A stretch of DNA of 64,000 bases from Acidimicrobiales bacterium (GCA_040219085.1 JAVJTC010000031.1:1-64000); one strand, 5' to 3'; positions 26,644-35,096 are shown, counted from the first letter of the stretch. A program made the numbers and translations. Notes: generated by a model not told the origin, from the sequence alone.

Positions 26644-27690
26644 TCAGGGGCGCTCGTCGCGGACGACGATGACCGACTTGCCGCGGGCCCTCCCGGCCTC
26701 GAGATCGCCAATGGCGGTGGGCGTGTCCGCGAGCGGGTGGCGGGCGCCGACGAACGGAACGACCGATCCGTTCGCCAGATGGGAGGCGAGGCGGTCGATC
26801 CAGACGTGGTCCTCGGCCGCCACGAACATCGTGAGGCGCTGGGAGACGAACGGCGAGAGGGCGCTCGCTCGGATCGACCGGCCGAAACCCCCGGTCAACC
26901 GGTTGCCGCCTTCGCCCCCGACCACGACGAGAGTCCCGTCGGGCTCGAGGGCGCTCCGAAGACGACGCAGGGGGTTGCGGCCGCCGATGTCGACGATCAG
27001 GTCGTATGTCCTCGTCCCGTCGAGGTAGTCGTCTGTCTCGTAGTCGAGGACCTCGGTGGCGCCGAGTGAGCGGACCAGTTCGGCTTTGGCGGCGCTGGCG
27101 ACGCCGGTGACCTGCGCACCCAGAGCCTTGGCGAGTTGCACGGCGTAGCTGCCGACTCCGCCGGATGCCCCGATGACGAGAACGCTCTGGCCGGCCCGTA
27201 GGTCTCCCTTGTCGGTCAGTGCCTGCAGCGCGGTGATCCCCGAGATGGATGCGACCGCTGCCTGTTCGAACGAGAGGCTCTGGGGCTTGTGGGCGAGTTT
27301 CGACTCCGGCGCTGCGGCGTACTGCGCGTAGGCACCTCTGGCGATTCCGAAGACGGCGTCACCGACGGCGAAGCGGGTGACTGCCTCGCCGATGGCGACC
27401 ACGCGCCCCGACACGTCGAGGCCGGGTACGGGGTTCTTCGGCCGGAGGAGCCCGTACCCCGCCAGTCGCACGAGGTAGGGCTGACCGGTCATCAGGTGCC
27501 AGACGCCGCGGTCGACGCCGGCGGCGTGGACCTCGACGAGGACCTCGTCGGGTCCGATCGCGGGAACCGGCGTCTCGCCGACGGTCAGTGTGTCGGCCGA
27601 TCCGTAGCGGCGCTGCAAGACAGCGGTCATGGTGTCGCCCGGGTGCGGCGAAGTCTTGCGGGACTCGGGTGGGCTGTGATGCGTTGCCAT
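26644..27690 (-). CDS. MDR-superfamily NAD(P)-dependent quinone/alcohol oxidoreductase
   Basis: A 348-residue zinc-independent medium-chain reductase of the quinone oxidoreductase type: GroES-like N-terminus (GPDEVLVEVHAAGVDRG), cofactor loop VLVIGASGGVGSYAVQLAKALGA, and no structural four-cysteine zinc site. It probably uses NADPH to reduce quinones or enones. The start at 27690 follows GAAGGAA at good spacing; an internal ATG at 27630 lacks a ribosome site. It is divergent from a TetR gene with two palindromic GTACTWAGTAC-like sites between them, so it is very likely TetR-repressed and induced by a toxic small molecule. Confidence 0.85.
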   Translation of the reverse strand: MATHHSPPESRKTSPHPGDTMTAVLQRRYGSADTLTVGETPVPAIGPDEVLVEVHAAGVDRGVWHLMTGQPYLVRLAGYGLLRPKNPVPGLDVSGRVVAIGEAVTRFAVGDAVFGIARGAYAQYAAAPESKLAHKPQSLSFEQAAVASISGITALQALTDKGDLRAGQSVLVIGASGGVGSYAVQLAKALGAQVTGVASAAKAELVRSLGATEVLDYETDDYLDGTRTYDLIVDIGGRNPLRRLRSALEPDGTLVVVGGEGGNRLTGGFGRSIRASALSPFVSQRLTMFVAAEDHVWIDRLASHLANGSVVPFVGARHPLADTPTAIGDLEAGRARGKSVIVVRDERP

Positions 27691-27713
27691 CGTGTTCCTT
27701 CGAAGGAGTGCTC

Positions 27714-27756
27714 GTACTTAGTAAGGTAGTAGGGTGAGCATGACAGTACTAAGTAC
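27714..27756. promoter_or_regulatory. Paired TetR operator sites in the MDR/TetR divergent promoter
   Basis: GTACTTAGTA (27714-27723) and TACTAAGTAC (27747-27756) are perfect inverted copies. Each is itself close to the palindrome GTACTWAGTAC. The pair lies 24 bp from the reductase start and 34 bp from the TetR start. Placement and symmetry fit operators for the adjacent repressor, controlling both genes. The sequence is AT-rich relative to its surroundings. Confidence 0.75.
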
Positions 27757-27789
27757 GGGTGTCAAGTGTCGTGCGGAAAAGGGGGTCCG

Positions 27790-28455
27790 ATGACCACGAG
27801 TGAGCAGCGGCAGCCGCTCACGCCCGAACGCGTCCTGCGGGGCGCGGTGGACCTGGCGGACCGGATCGGAGTCGAGGCGCTGACAATGCGCCGGCTCGCC
27901 GATCACCTCGGGGTGAAGCCGATGAGCATCTATCACCACGTGCCGTCGAAGGAGGAGATCCTCGACGGAATGGTCGACATCGTCTTCGGCGAGATCGTGC
28001 TGCCGCCCGAGGACCTGGACTGGCAGGATGCGATCCGGACCCGCTGCGTCTCTGCCCGATCGGTCCTCAACCGCCACCCGTGGGCGCCACCGTTGATGGA
28101 ATCGCGCACGTCTCCGGGCCTGGCGACGCTGACCCACCACGACGCCGTGATCGCCTGCCTGCGACGAGGTGGTCTCTCGTTCGCTCTGACGGCTCACGCG
28201 TACGCGGTCGTCGACAGCTATCTCTACGGGTTCACCCTCCAGGAGGCCAACCTTCCGTTCGGTGGTGGCGGGGAGATCACGGACCTCGCCGACGACCTCG
28301 TCGCGGCGATGCCGGACGAGCAGTTTCCGGCCCTCGTGGAGTTCGTCTCCGCGGTTGCCCTGCGACCCGGCTACAGCTTCGGCGCATCCTTCGAGTACGG
28401 CCTCGATCTCATTCTCGACGGGCTGGCCCGCGCGGTCGACGCCGAGGGCGGGTGA
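27790..28455 (+). CDS. TetR-family transcriptional repressor
   Basis: The 221-residue regulator has an N-terminal TetR helix-turn-helix (VLRGAVDLADRIGVEALTM, LGVKPMSIYHHVPSKEEIL) and a C-terminal ligand domain of the tetracycline-repressor C type (RHPWAPPLMES, YAVVDSYLYGFTLQE). The ATG at 27790 follows AAAAGGGGG. It should bind the palindromes at 27714-27756 and repress itself and the divergent quinone-type reductase until a ligand is bound. It ends just before a perfect 7-bp hairpin. Confidence 0.88.
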   Translation: MTTSEQRQPLTPERVLRGAVDLADRIGVEALTMRRLADHLGVKPMSIYHHVPSKEEILDGMVDIVFGEIVLPPEDLDWQDAIRTRCVSARSVLNRHPWAPPLMESRTSPGLATLTHHDAVIACLRRGGLSFALTAHAYAVVDSYLYGFTLQEANLPFGGGGEITDLADDLVAAMPDEQFPALVEFVSAVALRPGYSFGASFEYGLDLILDGLARAVDAEGG

Positions 28456-28456
28456 G

Positions 28457-28474
28457 CCCGACCGTCCGGGTCGG
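28457..28474. terminator. Hairpin between convergent TetR and MarR genes
   Basis: CCCGACC (28457-28463) and GGGTCGG (28468-28474) form a perfect 7-bp stem with a 4-nt loop, starting two bases after the TetR stop and 16 bp before the MarR stop. It is a likely bidirectional terminator. Confidence 0.6.
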
Positions 28475-28490
28475 TCACAGCACCACGTCG

Positions 28491-29015
28491 CTAGGTCGAT
28501 TCCGTGGCGACGACGAGGCGGCGTAGGAGGCCGGCCAGCGTCGCCCGCTCGGCCGGGTCGAGGGCTGCTGCCAGGCGCAACTCCGCCTCGGCGTGGACGC
28601 GCATGGCCGCATCGACGGTCGCCAGACCCTCATCGGTGAGCGCGACGAGGTTGCTTCTTCGGTCGTCGGGGTTCGGCTGACGCGAGATCAGACCCTTTCG
28701 TTCCAGGCGGTCGAGGGCCGCCGTCATTCCGCCCGAGGTGATCATCCGGTGGCGGGCGAGTTCGGTCGGGCTCAGGGCGTAGGGCGCTCCCGTCCGCCGC
28801 AGCGGGGCCAGGATCCCGTACTCGCCGTCGGTGAGCCCGAGGGGGGCGAACTCCCGCCCGAACGTCTCCTGGAACAGGGTGGCCAACCGCACGACCCGCC
28901 CGGTGATGTGTTTTCCGCCCGGGTCGAGGTCGGGTCGTTCCCGCTCCCACTGGGCGACGATCTCGTCGATGGCGTCGCGCTCCGAGATATCTTGGGACAA
29001 AGCTTCTTGACTCAT
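28491..29015 (-). CDS. MarR-family transcriptional regulator
   Basis: The 174-residue protein is a MarR winged helix: dimerisation helices at both ends and a central DNA-binding region (LSPTELARHRMITSGGMTAALDRLERKGLI, followed by the wing PNPDDRRSNLVALT). The ATG at 29015 is six bases after GGAG; a GTG at 29018 is too close to it. It is divergent from an EamA-family exporter, with the perfect inverted repeat TATCTT-N6-AAGATA between them. This is the standard layout of a MarR repressor controlling an efflux gene and itself. Confidence 0.87.
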   Translation of the reverse strand: MSQEALSQDISERDAIDEIVAQWERERPDLDPGGKHITGRVVRLATLFQETFGREFAPLGLTDGEYGILAPLRRTGAPYALSPTELARHRMITSGGMTAALDRLERKGLISRQPNPDDRRSNLVALTDEGLATVDAAMRVHAEAELRLAAALDPAERATLAGLLRRLVVATEST

Positions 29016-29029
29016 CACTATCTCCTGAG

Positions 29030-29047
29030 TATCTTAATAACAAGATA
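29030..29047. promoter_or_regulatory. MarR-type operator between marR-like and EamA genes
   Basis: TATCTT (29030-29035) and AAGATA (29042-29047) form a perfect inverted repeat with a 6-bp centre, close to the 18-bp palindromes recognised by many MarR proteins. It lies in a 54-bp AT-rich gap between divergent genes, so repressor binding would block both promoters. Confidence 0.75.
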
Positions 29048-29069
29048 AAGCTGCTGAGGGAGAAACGCA

Positions 29070-30134
29070 ATGGCCACCTTCAACGACGGTGCCGACGGGG
29101 TGCTCTCGCCGGCGCCGTTTCGCCGACTCGACCTGCTGGTCACGGCCGCCGCGCCGGCTGCATGGGGCCTCACCTACGTCGTCACCACCGAACTCCTACC
29201 CGACGGGCGCCCGCTTCTGGCCGGCGTGGTCCGGGCTCTCCCGGCCGGGTTCGCACTCGCAGCGCTGTCCCCGCACCGACCCGTCGGCTCGTGGTGGTGG
29301 AAGGCCGCGGTGCTCGGTGTCTTCAACATCGGCGCGTTCTTCGCCCTTCTCTTCGTCGCTGCCTACCGGCTGCCGGGCGGGGTGGCGGCGACCCTCGGGG
29401 CGGTGCAGCCGCTCATCGCGGCGGGGCTCGCCGCGCTGTGGTTACGCGAACGGTTCCGGGCGACGACGGCGGTCGCCGGGTTGCTCGGCATCGTGGGTGT
29501 CGGCCTGCTCGTGCTGCGCTCCGACGCGTCCCTCGATGCGGTCGGGGTGATCGCAGGTCTCGCCGGGGCGCTGTCGATGGCGACCGGGGTCGTCCTGACC
29601 AAGCGATGGGGTCGACCCGTGCCTCTCGTCGCCTTCACGAGTTGGCAGCTGATCGCGGGTGGGCTCGTTCTGATGCCGTTGGCGCTCGCCGTCGAGGGCG
29701 TGCCGGGTCACCTCAGTGCGGCCAACCTCGCGGGCTTCGCGTGGTTGGCGACCGGCGGGACGGCGATCGCCTACCTCCTCTGGTTCCGCGGTATCAGTCG
29801 GATCCCCGTCGGCCAGGTCTCGATCCTCGGCCTCATGAGCCCGGTGGTGGCAACCGCTGCGGGATACCTCGTCCTGGACCAGAAGCTCGCCGCCGCGCAG
29901 ATCGCCGGAGCCATTCTTGTTCTGGCGGCCATCTGGATCGGTCAGCGACCGACGAGCGGCGCGGGTGGTTCATCGGCACAACGAAGAGTCGCCAGCGACC
30001 AGGCGGTCGCGAAGGGTTCGCGCAATCCGGACACGACCGTGCTCCCGCCGGCTCGCGCTCGGACGGCGGCTGTCTGTGCCATCGCGTCGAGACAGGACGA
30101 CTCGATGAACGTCGCTGCGTCGGCGAGCACGTAG
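29070..30134 (+). CDS. EamA/DMT-family membrane transporter
   Basis: The 354-residue protein is a drug/metabolite transporter with ten membrane helices in two EamA repeats, for example APAAWGLTYVVTTELLPDG, GVAATLGAVQPLIAAGLAAL and GGTAIAYLLWFRGISRIPVG. A GGGAGAAACG ribosome site precedes the ATG. The EamA domain ends around IWIGQRPTSG (about residue 295). The last roughly 60 residues are unlike the family and lie antisense to the STAS gene (29942-30415), so the original stop may have been lost. Divergence from the MarR gene and the shared operator suggest efflux of the MarR ligand. Confidence 0.83.
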   Translation: MATFNDGADGVLSPAPFRRLDLLVTAAAPAAWGLTYVVTTELLPDGRPLLAGVVRALPAGFALAALSPHRPVGSWWWKAAVLGVFNIGAFFALLFVAAYRLPGGVAATLGAVQPLIAAGLAALWLRERFRATTAVAGLLGIVGVGLLVLRSDASLDAVGVIAGLAGALSMATGVVLTKRWGRPVPLVAFTSWQLIAGGLVLMPLALAVEGVPGHLSAANLAGFAWLATGGTAIAYLLWFRGISRIPVGQVSILGLMSPVVATAAGYLVLDQKLAAAQIAGAILVLAAIWIGQRPTSGAGGSSAQRRVASDQAVAKGSRNPDTTVLPPARARTAAVCAIASRQDDSMNVAASAST

Positions 30135-30415
30135 AGAAACGGCACGGGCTCCGATTCCAATGCGGCGAAGGCCCCCTTGAACGTCTGGCGGTCGAACATG
30201 TCGACCTCTCCGACGATGCGGACCTCGACCGTTCCCGGGAGCCGACGGCTATCGAGGACGCCACCGCCGGGAAGGGTGATCGTCGAGGTCGCCGGGCTTG
30301 CAGACCTCAGCGTGTTCGCCTCGACGGATCCCGCCCCGGCCCGGTCGCCTGGACCGTCGGTGGGGGAGACCTCGTGGGCGACGCCGGCTTGCGCTGTTGG
30401 AGTAGCGGTCTTCAT
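29942..30415 (-). CDS. STAS-domain protein
   Basis: The 157-residue protein has a disordered N-terminus of about 60 residues, then a STAS-like fold (about 70-150): VEVRIVGEVDMFDRQTFKGA, FLYVLADAATFIESSCLDAM and a GGSTVVSGLREP strand. STAS domains occur in anti-sigma antagonists such as SpoIIAA/RsbV. The typical phosphorylatable Ser is in the FIESSCLDAM stretch. No anti-sigma kinase or sigma gene is adjacent, so the partner is unknown. The start at MKTATPTAQ (30415) is chosen because the longer frame is proline/arginine-rich. Its 3' 193 bases lie antisense to the EamA gene's 3' end. Confidence 0.7.
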   Translation of the reverse strand: MKTATPTAQAGVAHEVSPTDGPGDRAGAGSVEANTLRSASPATSTITLPGGGVLDSRRLPGTVEVRIVGEVDMFDRQTFKGAFAALESEPVPFLYVLADAATFIESSCLDAMAQTAAVRARAGGSTVVSGLREPFATAWSLATLRCADEPPAPLVGR

Positions 30416-30622
30416 CGTGTGCCTCTGGTGGGGCCGGGGAGGCCTTCGGGGCCTCATAGGTGGGTTGGGTGGCGGAGCGACGCCCGCTGTGACTCCCTGC
30501 CGGTGCGCTCGAAGGGATGAGACGTCGCAGCCGGGCATTCTTCTCCCGAAACATCCGAGGACCCGGGGCTGAGGGCCTCCTCGCCGGTACCTCGTCGCCG
30601 GGGAGGCGTTCGGTGGGAGGGC

Positions 30623-30994
30623 TCAGCCGACGAGCTGGCGGACCGTTCCGGCCGCAGCGGCCGCCGCCCCAGCGCGGGTCACTGCGTAGTTCATCGAATA
30701 GGACTGGTTGCGGAGTCCGACGACGGGATAGACGAGCCCGGCGTGCTCGAGGACCTGGAGGCCCTCAGCGATGACTCCCACGAGGTCGAGCTTGTCGGCG
30801 CTCGTCGACTTCCTACCGATCATGGCGTCGACGACCTCATAGTCGTCGGGTCCGCGGGCACCGCGTGGCAGGTCGTCCATGGCCACCAACGTGTCCATGA
30901 TCTCCGAAGCGAGGTCGTTCAGCGCGAGCGAACTGAGCCGGTCGATCTCGGCTCGGATCTCCGCCTCGTCGCCCTTACGTCCGAAAACACCCAT
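30623..30994 (-). CDS. Small conserved-type protein, unknown function
   Basis: The 123-residue protein has a charged helical N-terminus (DEAEIRAEIDRLSSLALNDLA), a central VVDAMIGRKSTSADKLDLVGVI segment (helical) and a C-terminal NYAVTRAGAAAAAAGTVRQL. I do not recognise the family. It is likely cytoplasmic and mostly helical, with no membrane segment. The ATG at 30994 lacks a clear ribosome site. It lies 44 bp after the diiron-protein gene on the same strand, so read-through from the large catabolic operon is possible, but nothing in the sequence ties it to that pathway. The 207 bp between it and the STAS gene hold nothing I can name. Confidence 0.55.
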   Translation of the reverse strand: MGVFGRKGDEAEIRAEIDRLSSLALNDLASEIMDTLVAMDDLPRGARGPDDYEVVDAMIGRKSTSADKLDLVGVIAEGLQVLEHAGLVYPVVGLRNQSYSMNYAVTRAGAAAAAAGTVRQLVG

Positions 30995-31038
30995 CGCCGA
31001 ACACTAGGGCGATGGTGATCTTCGTGCCGTCTGTCGTG

Positions 31039-31959
31039 TCAGATCTCACCCAGGAGGTGGTGCTGGAAGGTCGGCAGCTCGAGGCCGAGCCCGGCGGCGC
31101 GTCCGCGGATGGCCCTGATGGACGCGACCACGATCGGCCCTTCCCATTCGGCTCGGACGCCGCCCAGGCCGGCGTCGAACACCAACTCGTCGACAGCCAC
31201 CTCCTCTGGCGTCGGATCGACTGCGAGCCACGCCGACCGGTAGCCGGCCAGCTCGACGTCCCGGATCATCGAGATCATCGCCTGGCGGCAGTCCTCGAGT
31301 TCATCGGCCGACATCTGCGGTGCGCGGTGGGCGAGGTACTCCCAGCCGAAGTCGCAGTGGCGGACCTCGTCGCGCAGGATGAGCCGGAAGATCTGCTTCG
31401 CCACCGGGTTCGTAGCGGCCCGAACGAGTTCGAGAAAGACGTCGTAGACGACCGTCTCAGCGACACAGACGAGTCCGGCGATCGTCACCTCGAGCGGCCG
31501 TGACCTGTCGAGCACCCGGGCACGCGTGCCCAGCGCGCCGGCGATCGCCTTCAACTCCTCGTCGGAGGGTTGCAGGTGGTAACCACCGAGGGCGTCGGCC
31601 ATGCGCATGCACACCTCGGCATGGCGGACCTCTTCCTGGGTGCGTAGCGCCCAGAAGAGACTGAGGTCCGGCTCGCGACCCTCGAGGACGTAGCGGAACT
31701 GCATGGCGGGGCTCTCAGAGATGGCCCCGTACTCGCCCCACGCCCGTCGTGACCAGTAGACCCGGGCCGCCTCGATGACCTCGGGGCTGTACTGCTCGGG
31801 GTTCACCTCGTCCCAGGGGATCGCGGTCTCGGGATCCCAGGCGGTCTTGACCGCGGCGCGGTACATACGGCGGATCGCCGGGACCGTCTCGCCCAGGTCG
31901 AGTGAAACGTGGTGGTCCGGGAGCTCGAGTACGTCGTGGGGTGGTGTCGGTGCAGTCAC
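31039..31959 (-). CDS. Ferritin-like diiron protein, canonical ligands (pair 1)
   Basis: The 306-residue helical protein carries a full carboxylate-bridged diiron ligand set: Glu in AISESPAMQ, the first ExxH in TQEEVRHAEV, a Glu in VCVAETVVYD and the second ExxH in LRDEVRHCDF. The layout is that of AurF-like/ferritin-like oxygenases rather than storage ferritins. It could be an N- or C-oxygenase on a small molecule. The GTG start overlaps the stop of the degenerate sister gene (31956-32912) by GTGA, so the two are translated together, probably as a heteromer. It is the fourth gene after ALDH, TenA and the sister protein in an operon behind the regulon motif at 35182. A closely similar protein is at 39826-40764. 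Confidence 0.8.
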   Translation of the reverse strand: MTAPTPPHDVLELPDHHVSLDLGETVPAIRRMYRAAVKTAWDPETAIPWDEVNPEQYSPEVIEAARVYWSRRAWGEYGAISESPAMQFRYVLEGREPDLSLFWALRTQEEVRHAEVCMRMADALGGYHLQPSDEELKAIAGALGTRARVLDRSRPLEVTIAGLVCVAETVVYDVFLELVRAATNPVAKQIFRLILRDEVRHCDFGWEYLAHRAPQMSADELEDCRQAMISMIRDVELAGYRSAWLAVDPTPEEVAVDELVFDAGLGGVRAEWEGPIVVASIRAIRGRAAGLGLELPTFQHHLLGEI

Positions 31960-32912
31960 CGTGGGCTCCTCGGGGATGCGGGCGCGGTCTCGATCGACGT
32001 GGCGGCTCCACCGTCGAGGCCGAGACGGTCGAGGTCTGCGTGCAGCGCCGCCAGGGCGGCCGTGACGGCCTCACCCTGAGCGACGAGGGTCGCGGCGCCG
32101 AGACCAGCGTGTGCGGTGAGCTCCTCGGCCATGCGCAGCTCGGCTCCGCCCGCGATGTCCTCGTCGACGAAGGCGACGCAGCGCCGTCCGCTCAGAACGT
32201 CGAGGCGGACGACGTCGACGACGTTGGCCGTCACGGTTGCCCGTGCGTCGTCGTCGAGGCGGTCCAGGCGTGCTTCCGCGTAGATTCGTCCGGCGGTCTC
32301 CTGACGCTCGATGTCCACGAGTATCCGTTCCAGGGCGCCCCGACACGTGGCGTCGGTCGTCGCGGCCACGGCGGTCTCGAGGAGCGCGCGGTCGATGGTC
32401 GCGAGGACGACGAAGTGGGCGACGACGTAGGCGTCGAAGTCGACCCGCTCGTCGAGTGCCCGTCTGATCGGTTCCGCGGTGAAGAGCGCTTCTGTTCCCT
32501 CCGGTGGCGTCGCCCGGTACCCGCCGAGACGCTGCGCGATGCGGTGGCACGCGTCGGCCGCGACCGCCCGCTCGGTTCCCCGGGTGGCGAGGACGAACTT
32601 GAAGTCGGCCTCCCGGTCGAGTTCGAGGCAGCTTCTCACGAGGGCGGCCTCGGACTCGGAGATGTCGGCGAAGGACAGCCACGCACGCCGGGACCAGCTG
32701 AGCGCAGCCGCCGCCCGGGTCTGATCGTCGAGTCGGTCGACATCGATCGCAGTGATGTCGAGATCGTCGGCGACGTTCCAGATCGACGCGTTCGACTCGT
32801 GATAGAGCCGTCGCAGCTCTGGGATCCGGGTGGAGAGATCGAGCGGATAGCGGCGTTCGGTCGGCAGCGGGAACGGCTCGTCCCGGGACAGGGTGACCGA
32901 TTCGGTGGTCAC
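31956..32912 (-). CDS. Degenerate ferritin-like protein lacking iron-binding histidines (pair 1)
   Basis: The 318-residue protein follows the fold of its neighbour (SWSRRAWLSFADISESEAAL aligns with YWSRRAWGEYGAISESPA), but the metal motifs are gone: EEVRH is replaced by ERAVAAD, the mid-helix AETVVYD by ATIDRAL, and DEVRH by DIERQET. It cannot form the standard diiron site. It is placed between TenA and the canonical protein with GTGA overlaps on both sides, which favours a 1:1 structural or regulatory subunit. A second degenerate protein with the same losses accompanies the second canonical copy (38864-39796). Confidence 0.75.
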   Translation of the reverse strand: MTTESVTLSRDEPFPLPTERRYPLDLSTRIPELRRLYHESNASIWNVADDLDITAIDVDRLDDQTRAAAALSWSRRAWLSFADISESEAALVRSCLELDREADFKFVLATRGTERAVAADACHRIAQRLGGYRATPPEGTEALFTAEPIRRALDERVDFDAYVVAHFVVLATIDRALLETAVAATTDATCRGALERILVDIERQETAGRIYAEARLDRLDDDARATVTANVVDVVRLDVLSGRRCVAFVDEDIAGGAELRMAEELTAHAGLGAATLVAQGEAVTAALAALHADLDRLGLDGGAATSIETAPASPRSPR

Positions 32913-33589
32913 GGGGTCGCCGCGTCCGGCCAGGTCTGCATCGTGTAGGCCATGTCCCAGAATGCCGCCTCGAAGCGGGCTCCGGCCAGGAAGCGGCGCC
33001 GTAGGCGCGGCAGGTCCCGCTCGTCGACGTCGCCCACCACCTCGTCGAGCTCGCCGAGCAGTCCCTTCAGGTAGGTGCCGTACTCGTCACTGGCGAAGAA
33101 GCCGAGCCAGTCGCTGTACACCGGGTGCGAGGCGGGCTCGGGATGGCGCAGGGCGATCTCGTGGTAGCTCCAGGCACACGGAAGGATCGCCGCCATGATG
33201 TCGAGCGAGTCACCGGTCGACGCAGTCGCGACCAGGTAGCTGGTGTAGGCGAGACAGGTGGGGGAGGGTTCGGTCGCAGCGCCGTGGTCGGCGGCGCCCA
33301 GTGCGACGATCGCGTCGCGCAGGCGCCGGTTCGTGTCCAGCTCCACGTCGACGATCTGGGACAGCGAGTGGGTGAAGCGTTCCAGCTCTGCCCGGCTCGT
33401 GGCCCGGGCGGCGCCCAGCCCCAGGACCTTCGCGTACTCGGGGAGGTACTGGAGGTTCTGCTCGATGTAGTAGCGGAACTTCTCCGGCGGGAGGGTGCCG
33501 TCGGCCATGTCCGCGACGAACCGGTTCGCGAGCAGCGTCTCCCAGATTGCGTCGTACGGTTCCCTCAGTGCCTCGGTGAAGCGGGCCAT
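32909..33589 (-). CDS. TenA/thiaminase II family protein 1 (Asp-to-Asn variant)
   Basis: The 226-residue all-helical protein is a TenA/TENA-THI4 member. It keeps the nucleophilic Cys (AAILPCAWSYHE), the C-terminal Glu (ARFEAAFWDMAY) and the aromatic pocket (TSYLVATAS). At the pyrimidine-contact position (Asp44 in Bacillus TenA, in a QDSYYL context), it has Asn45 in EQNLQYL. TenA enzymes hydrolyse aminopyrimidines or thiamine; the swap suggests altered substrate preference. The ATG at 33589 has a GGAGGAACC site. It is in an operon with an ALDH upstream and the diiron pair downstream (overlap 4 bp). Confidence 0.85.
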   Translation of the reverse strand: MARFTEALREPYDAIWETLLANRFVADMADGTLPPEKFRYYIEQNLQYLPEYAKVLGLGAARATSRAELERFTHSLSQIVDVELDTNRRLRDAIVALGAADHGAATEPSPTCLAYTSYLVATASTGDSLDIMAAILPCAWSYHEIALRHPEPASHPVYSDWLGFFASDEYGTYLKGLLGELDEVVGDVDERDLPRLRRRFLAGARFEAAFWDMAYTMQTWPDAATP

Positions 33590-33620
33590 CACGGTTCCTC
33601 CCGGAGTTCGGTGGCGGATC

Positions 33621-35096
33621 TCACTCGGCGAGGTTGACCCATACGGTCTTGGACTGCAGGTACGCGTCGAGCGATTCCTCGCCGAGTTCACGGCCGTAGC
33701 CACTCATCTTGAAGCCGCCGTACGGGGCGGCGACGTCGAACATCCCGTAGGTGTTGACCCACACGGTGCCCGCGCTCAGGGCCGCAGCCACGCGGTGGGC
33801 GCGACGCACGTCAGTGGTCCAGATGCCGGCGGCGAGCCCGAAGCGGATGTCATTGGCCGTCGCCACGACGGCGCTCTCATCGTCGAAGGTGGACACTGCC
33901 ACGACGGGGCCGAAGACCTCGTCCTGCATCACGGCCATCGTCGGGTCGACGTCGGTGAGAACGGTCGGTCGGATGAAGTGGCCCGACGACAGCGCGCCGT
34001 CGCCGCGTTCACCGCCGACGAGGACCGTCGCTCCCTGGGAGCGGGCCGTCTCGACGTGGCCCAGGACCCGGTCGAGTTGGGTCTGGGACACGAGCGGCCC
34101 CATGTCGGTGCCGTCGTCGAGTCCGTTGCCGAGGTGGATCGAGCCGGCCTTCTCCACGAGGCGCGCCGTGAGCTCATCGGCGATGTCTGTGTGGGCGAAG
34201 AGCCGCGCACCCGCGATGCAGCACTGGCCCTGGTTGAAGAAGACGGCACCGAACGCACCCTCCACAGCGGCGTCGATGTCGGCGTCCGCGAACACGATGT
34301 TCGGCGACTTTCCGCCGAGCTCGAGCGTCACACGCTTCAGGTTCCCCTTGGAGGCGTCGAGGATTTTGCGGCCGGTTTCGAAATCGCCGGTGAAGGAGAC
34401 CTTGTCCACACCGTCGTGGGCCGCCAGGGGTGCGCCCGTTCCGGGACCGTCGCCGGTAAGGATGTTCACGACACCCGGCGGGAAGCCGGCCTCCATGATC
34501 AGCTCGCCGAGGCGGAGAGCCGACAACGGGGTCTGTTCGGCGGGCTTGAGGACCACGGTGTTGCCCGCGGCCAGAGCCGGGCCGAGCTTGTAGCCGCACA
34601 TGAGCAGAGGGAAGTTCCAGGGCACGATCGCACCCACGACGCCCATCGGTTCGCGTCGGGTGTAGGTGTGGAAGTCCGGAAGCGACACCGGCAGCTGGCG
34701 GCCCTCGATCTTGGTCACCCAGCCGGCGTAGTAGCGGAAGATCTCGATGGTCAGCGGGAGGTCGACGGCCATCGCGTCGCCGTAGGTCTTGCCGTTGTCC
34801 AACACGTCCAGTTGGGCGAACTCGTCCGCGTGGGTCTCGATGAGGTCCCCGAGTCGCCACATGAGCTGTGCCCGCGCGGTGGGCGCCATCGCTCGCCACC
34901 CGGCGAGGGCGTCGCGGGCTGCAGCGACGGCGTCATCGACGTCGGCCGCGCCGGCCTGGGGAACGGTGGTCAGGATCTCCCCTGTGGCGGGGTTCTCGAC
35001 GTCGAAGTGGCCGTCGCGACCGGTGGTCCAGTCTCCTCCGATGAGATTGGCCCGCTCCGAGCCGATGAACGTCCGTACCGATTCGAGCAGTTCCAC
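33621..35096 (-). CDS. NAD(P)-dependent aldehyde dehydrogenase 1
   Basis: The 491-residue ALDH-superfamily enzyme has the catalytic Cys in FNQGQCCIAGARL, the general-base Glu in VTLELGGKSPN, Asn in IVPWNFPL, the cofactor GxxxxG-type segment in VSFTGDFETG, and a C-terminal DEVFGPVVAV. It oxidises an aldehyde to an acid in the cytoplasm. I use the GTG at 35096 (GGGAG upstream), which begins the conserved N-terminus; ATG 35171 is an alternative. It is the first gene of the operon with TenA1 and the diiron pair, about 90 bp downstream of the regulon motif at 35182. The acyl-CoA ligase is divergent from it. Confidence 0.88.
   Translation of the reverse strand: MELLESVRTFIGSERANLIGGDWTTGRDGHFDVENPATGEILTTVPQAGAADVDDAVAAARDALAGWRAMAPTARAQLMWRLGDLIETHADEFAQLDVLDNGKTYGDAMAVDLPLTIEIFRYYAGWVTKIEGRQLPVSLPDFHTYTRREPMGVVGAIVPWNFPLLMCGYKLGPALAAGNTVVLKPAEQTPLSALRLGELIMEAGFPPGVVNILTGDGPGTGAPLAAHDGVDKVSFTGDFETGRKILDASKGNLKRVTLELGGKSPNIVFADADIDAAVEGAFGAVFFNQGQCCIAGARLFAHTDIADELTARLVEKAGSIHLGNGLDDGTDMGPLVSQTQLDRVLGHVETARSQGATVLVGGERGDGALSSGHFIRPTVLTDVDPTMAVMQDEVFGPVVAVSTFDDESAVVATANDIRFGLAAGIWTTDVRRAHRVAAALSAGTVWVNTYGMFDVAAPYGGFKMSGYGRELGEESLDAYLQSKTVWVNLAE

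Noticed and set aside
31039-31048. TCAGATCTCA at the end of the diiron-1 gene as a seventh regulon site
   Set aside because: It is coding sequence (Gly-Glu-Ile-stop) and only half of the motif is present.
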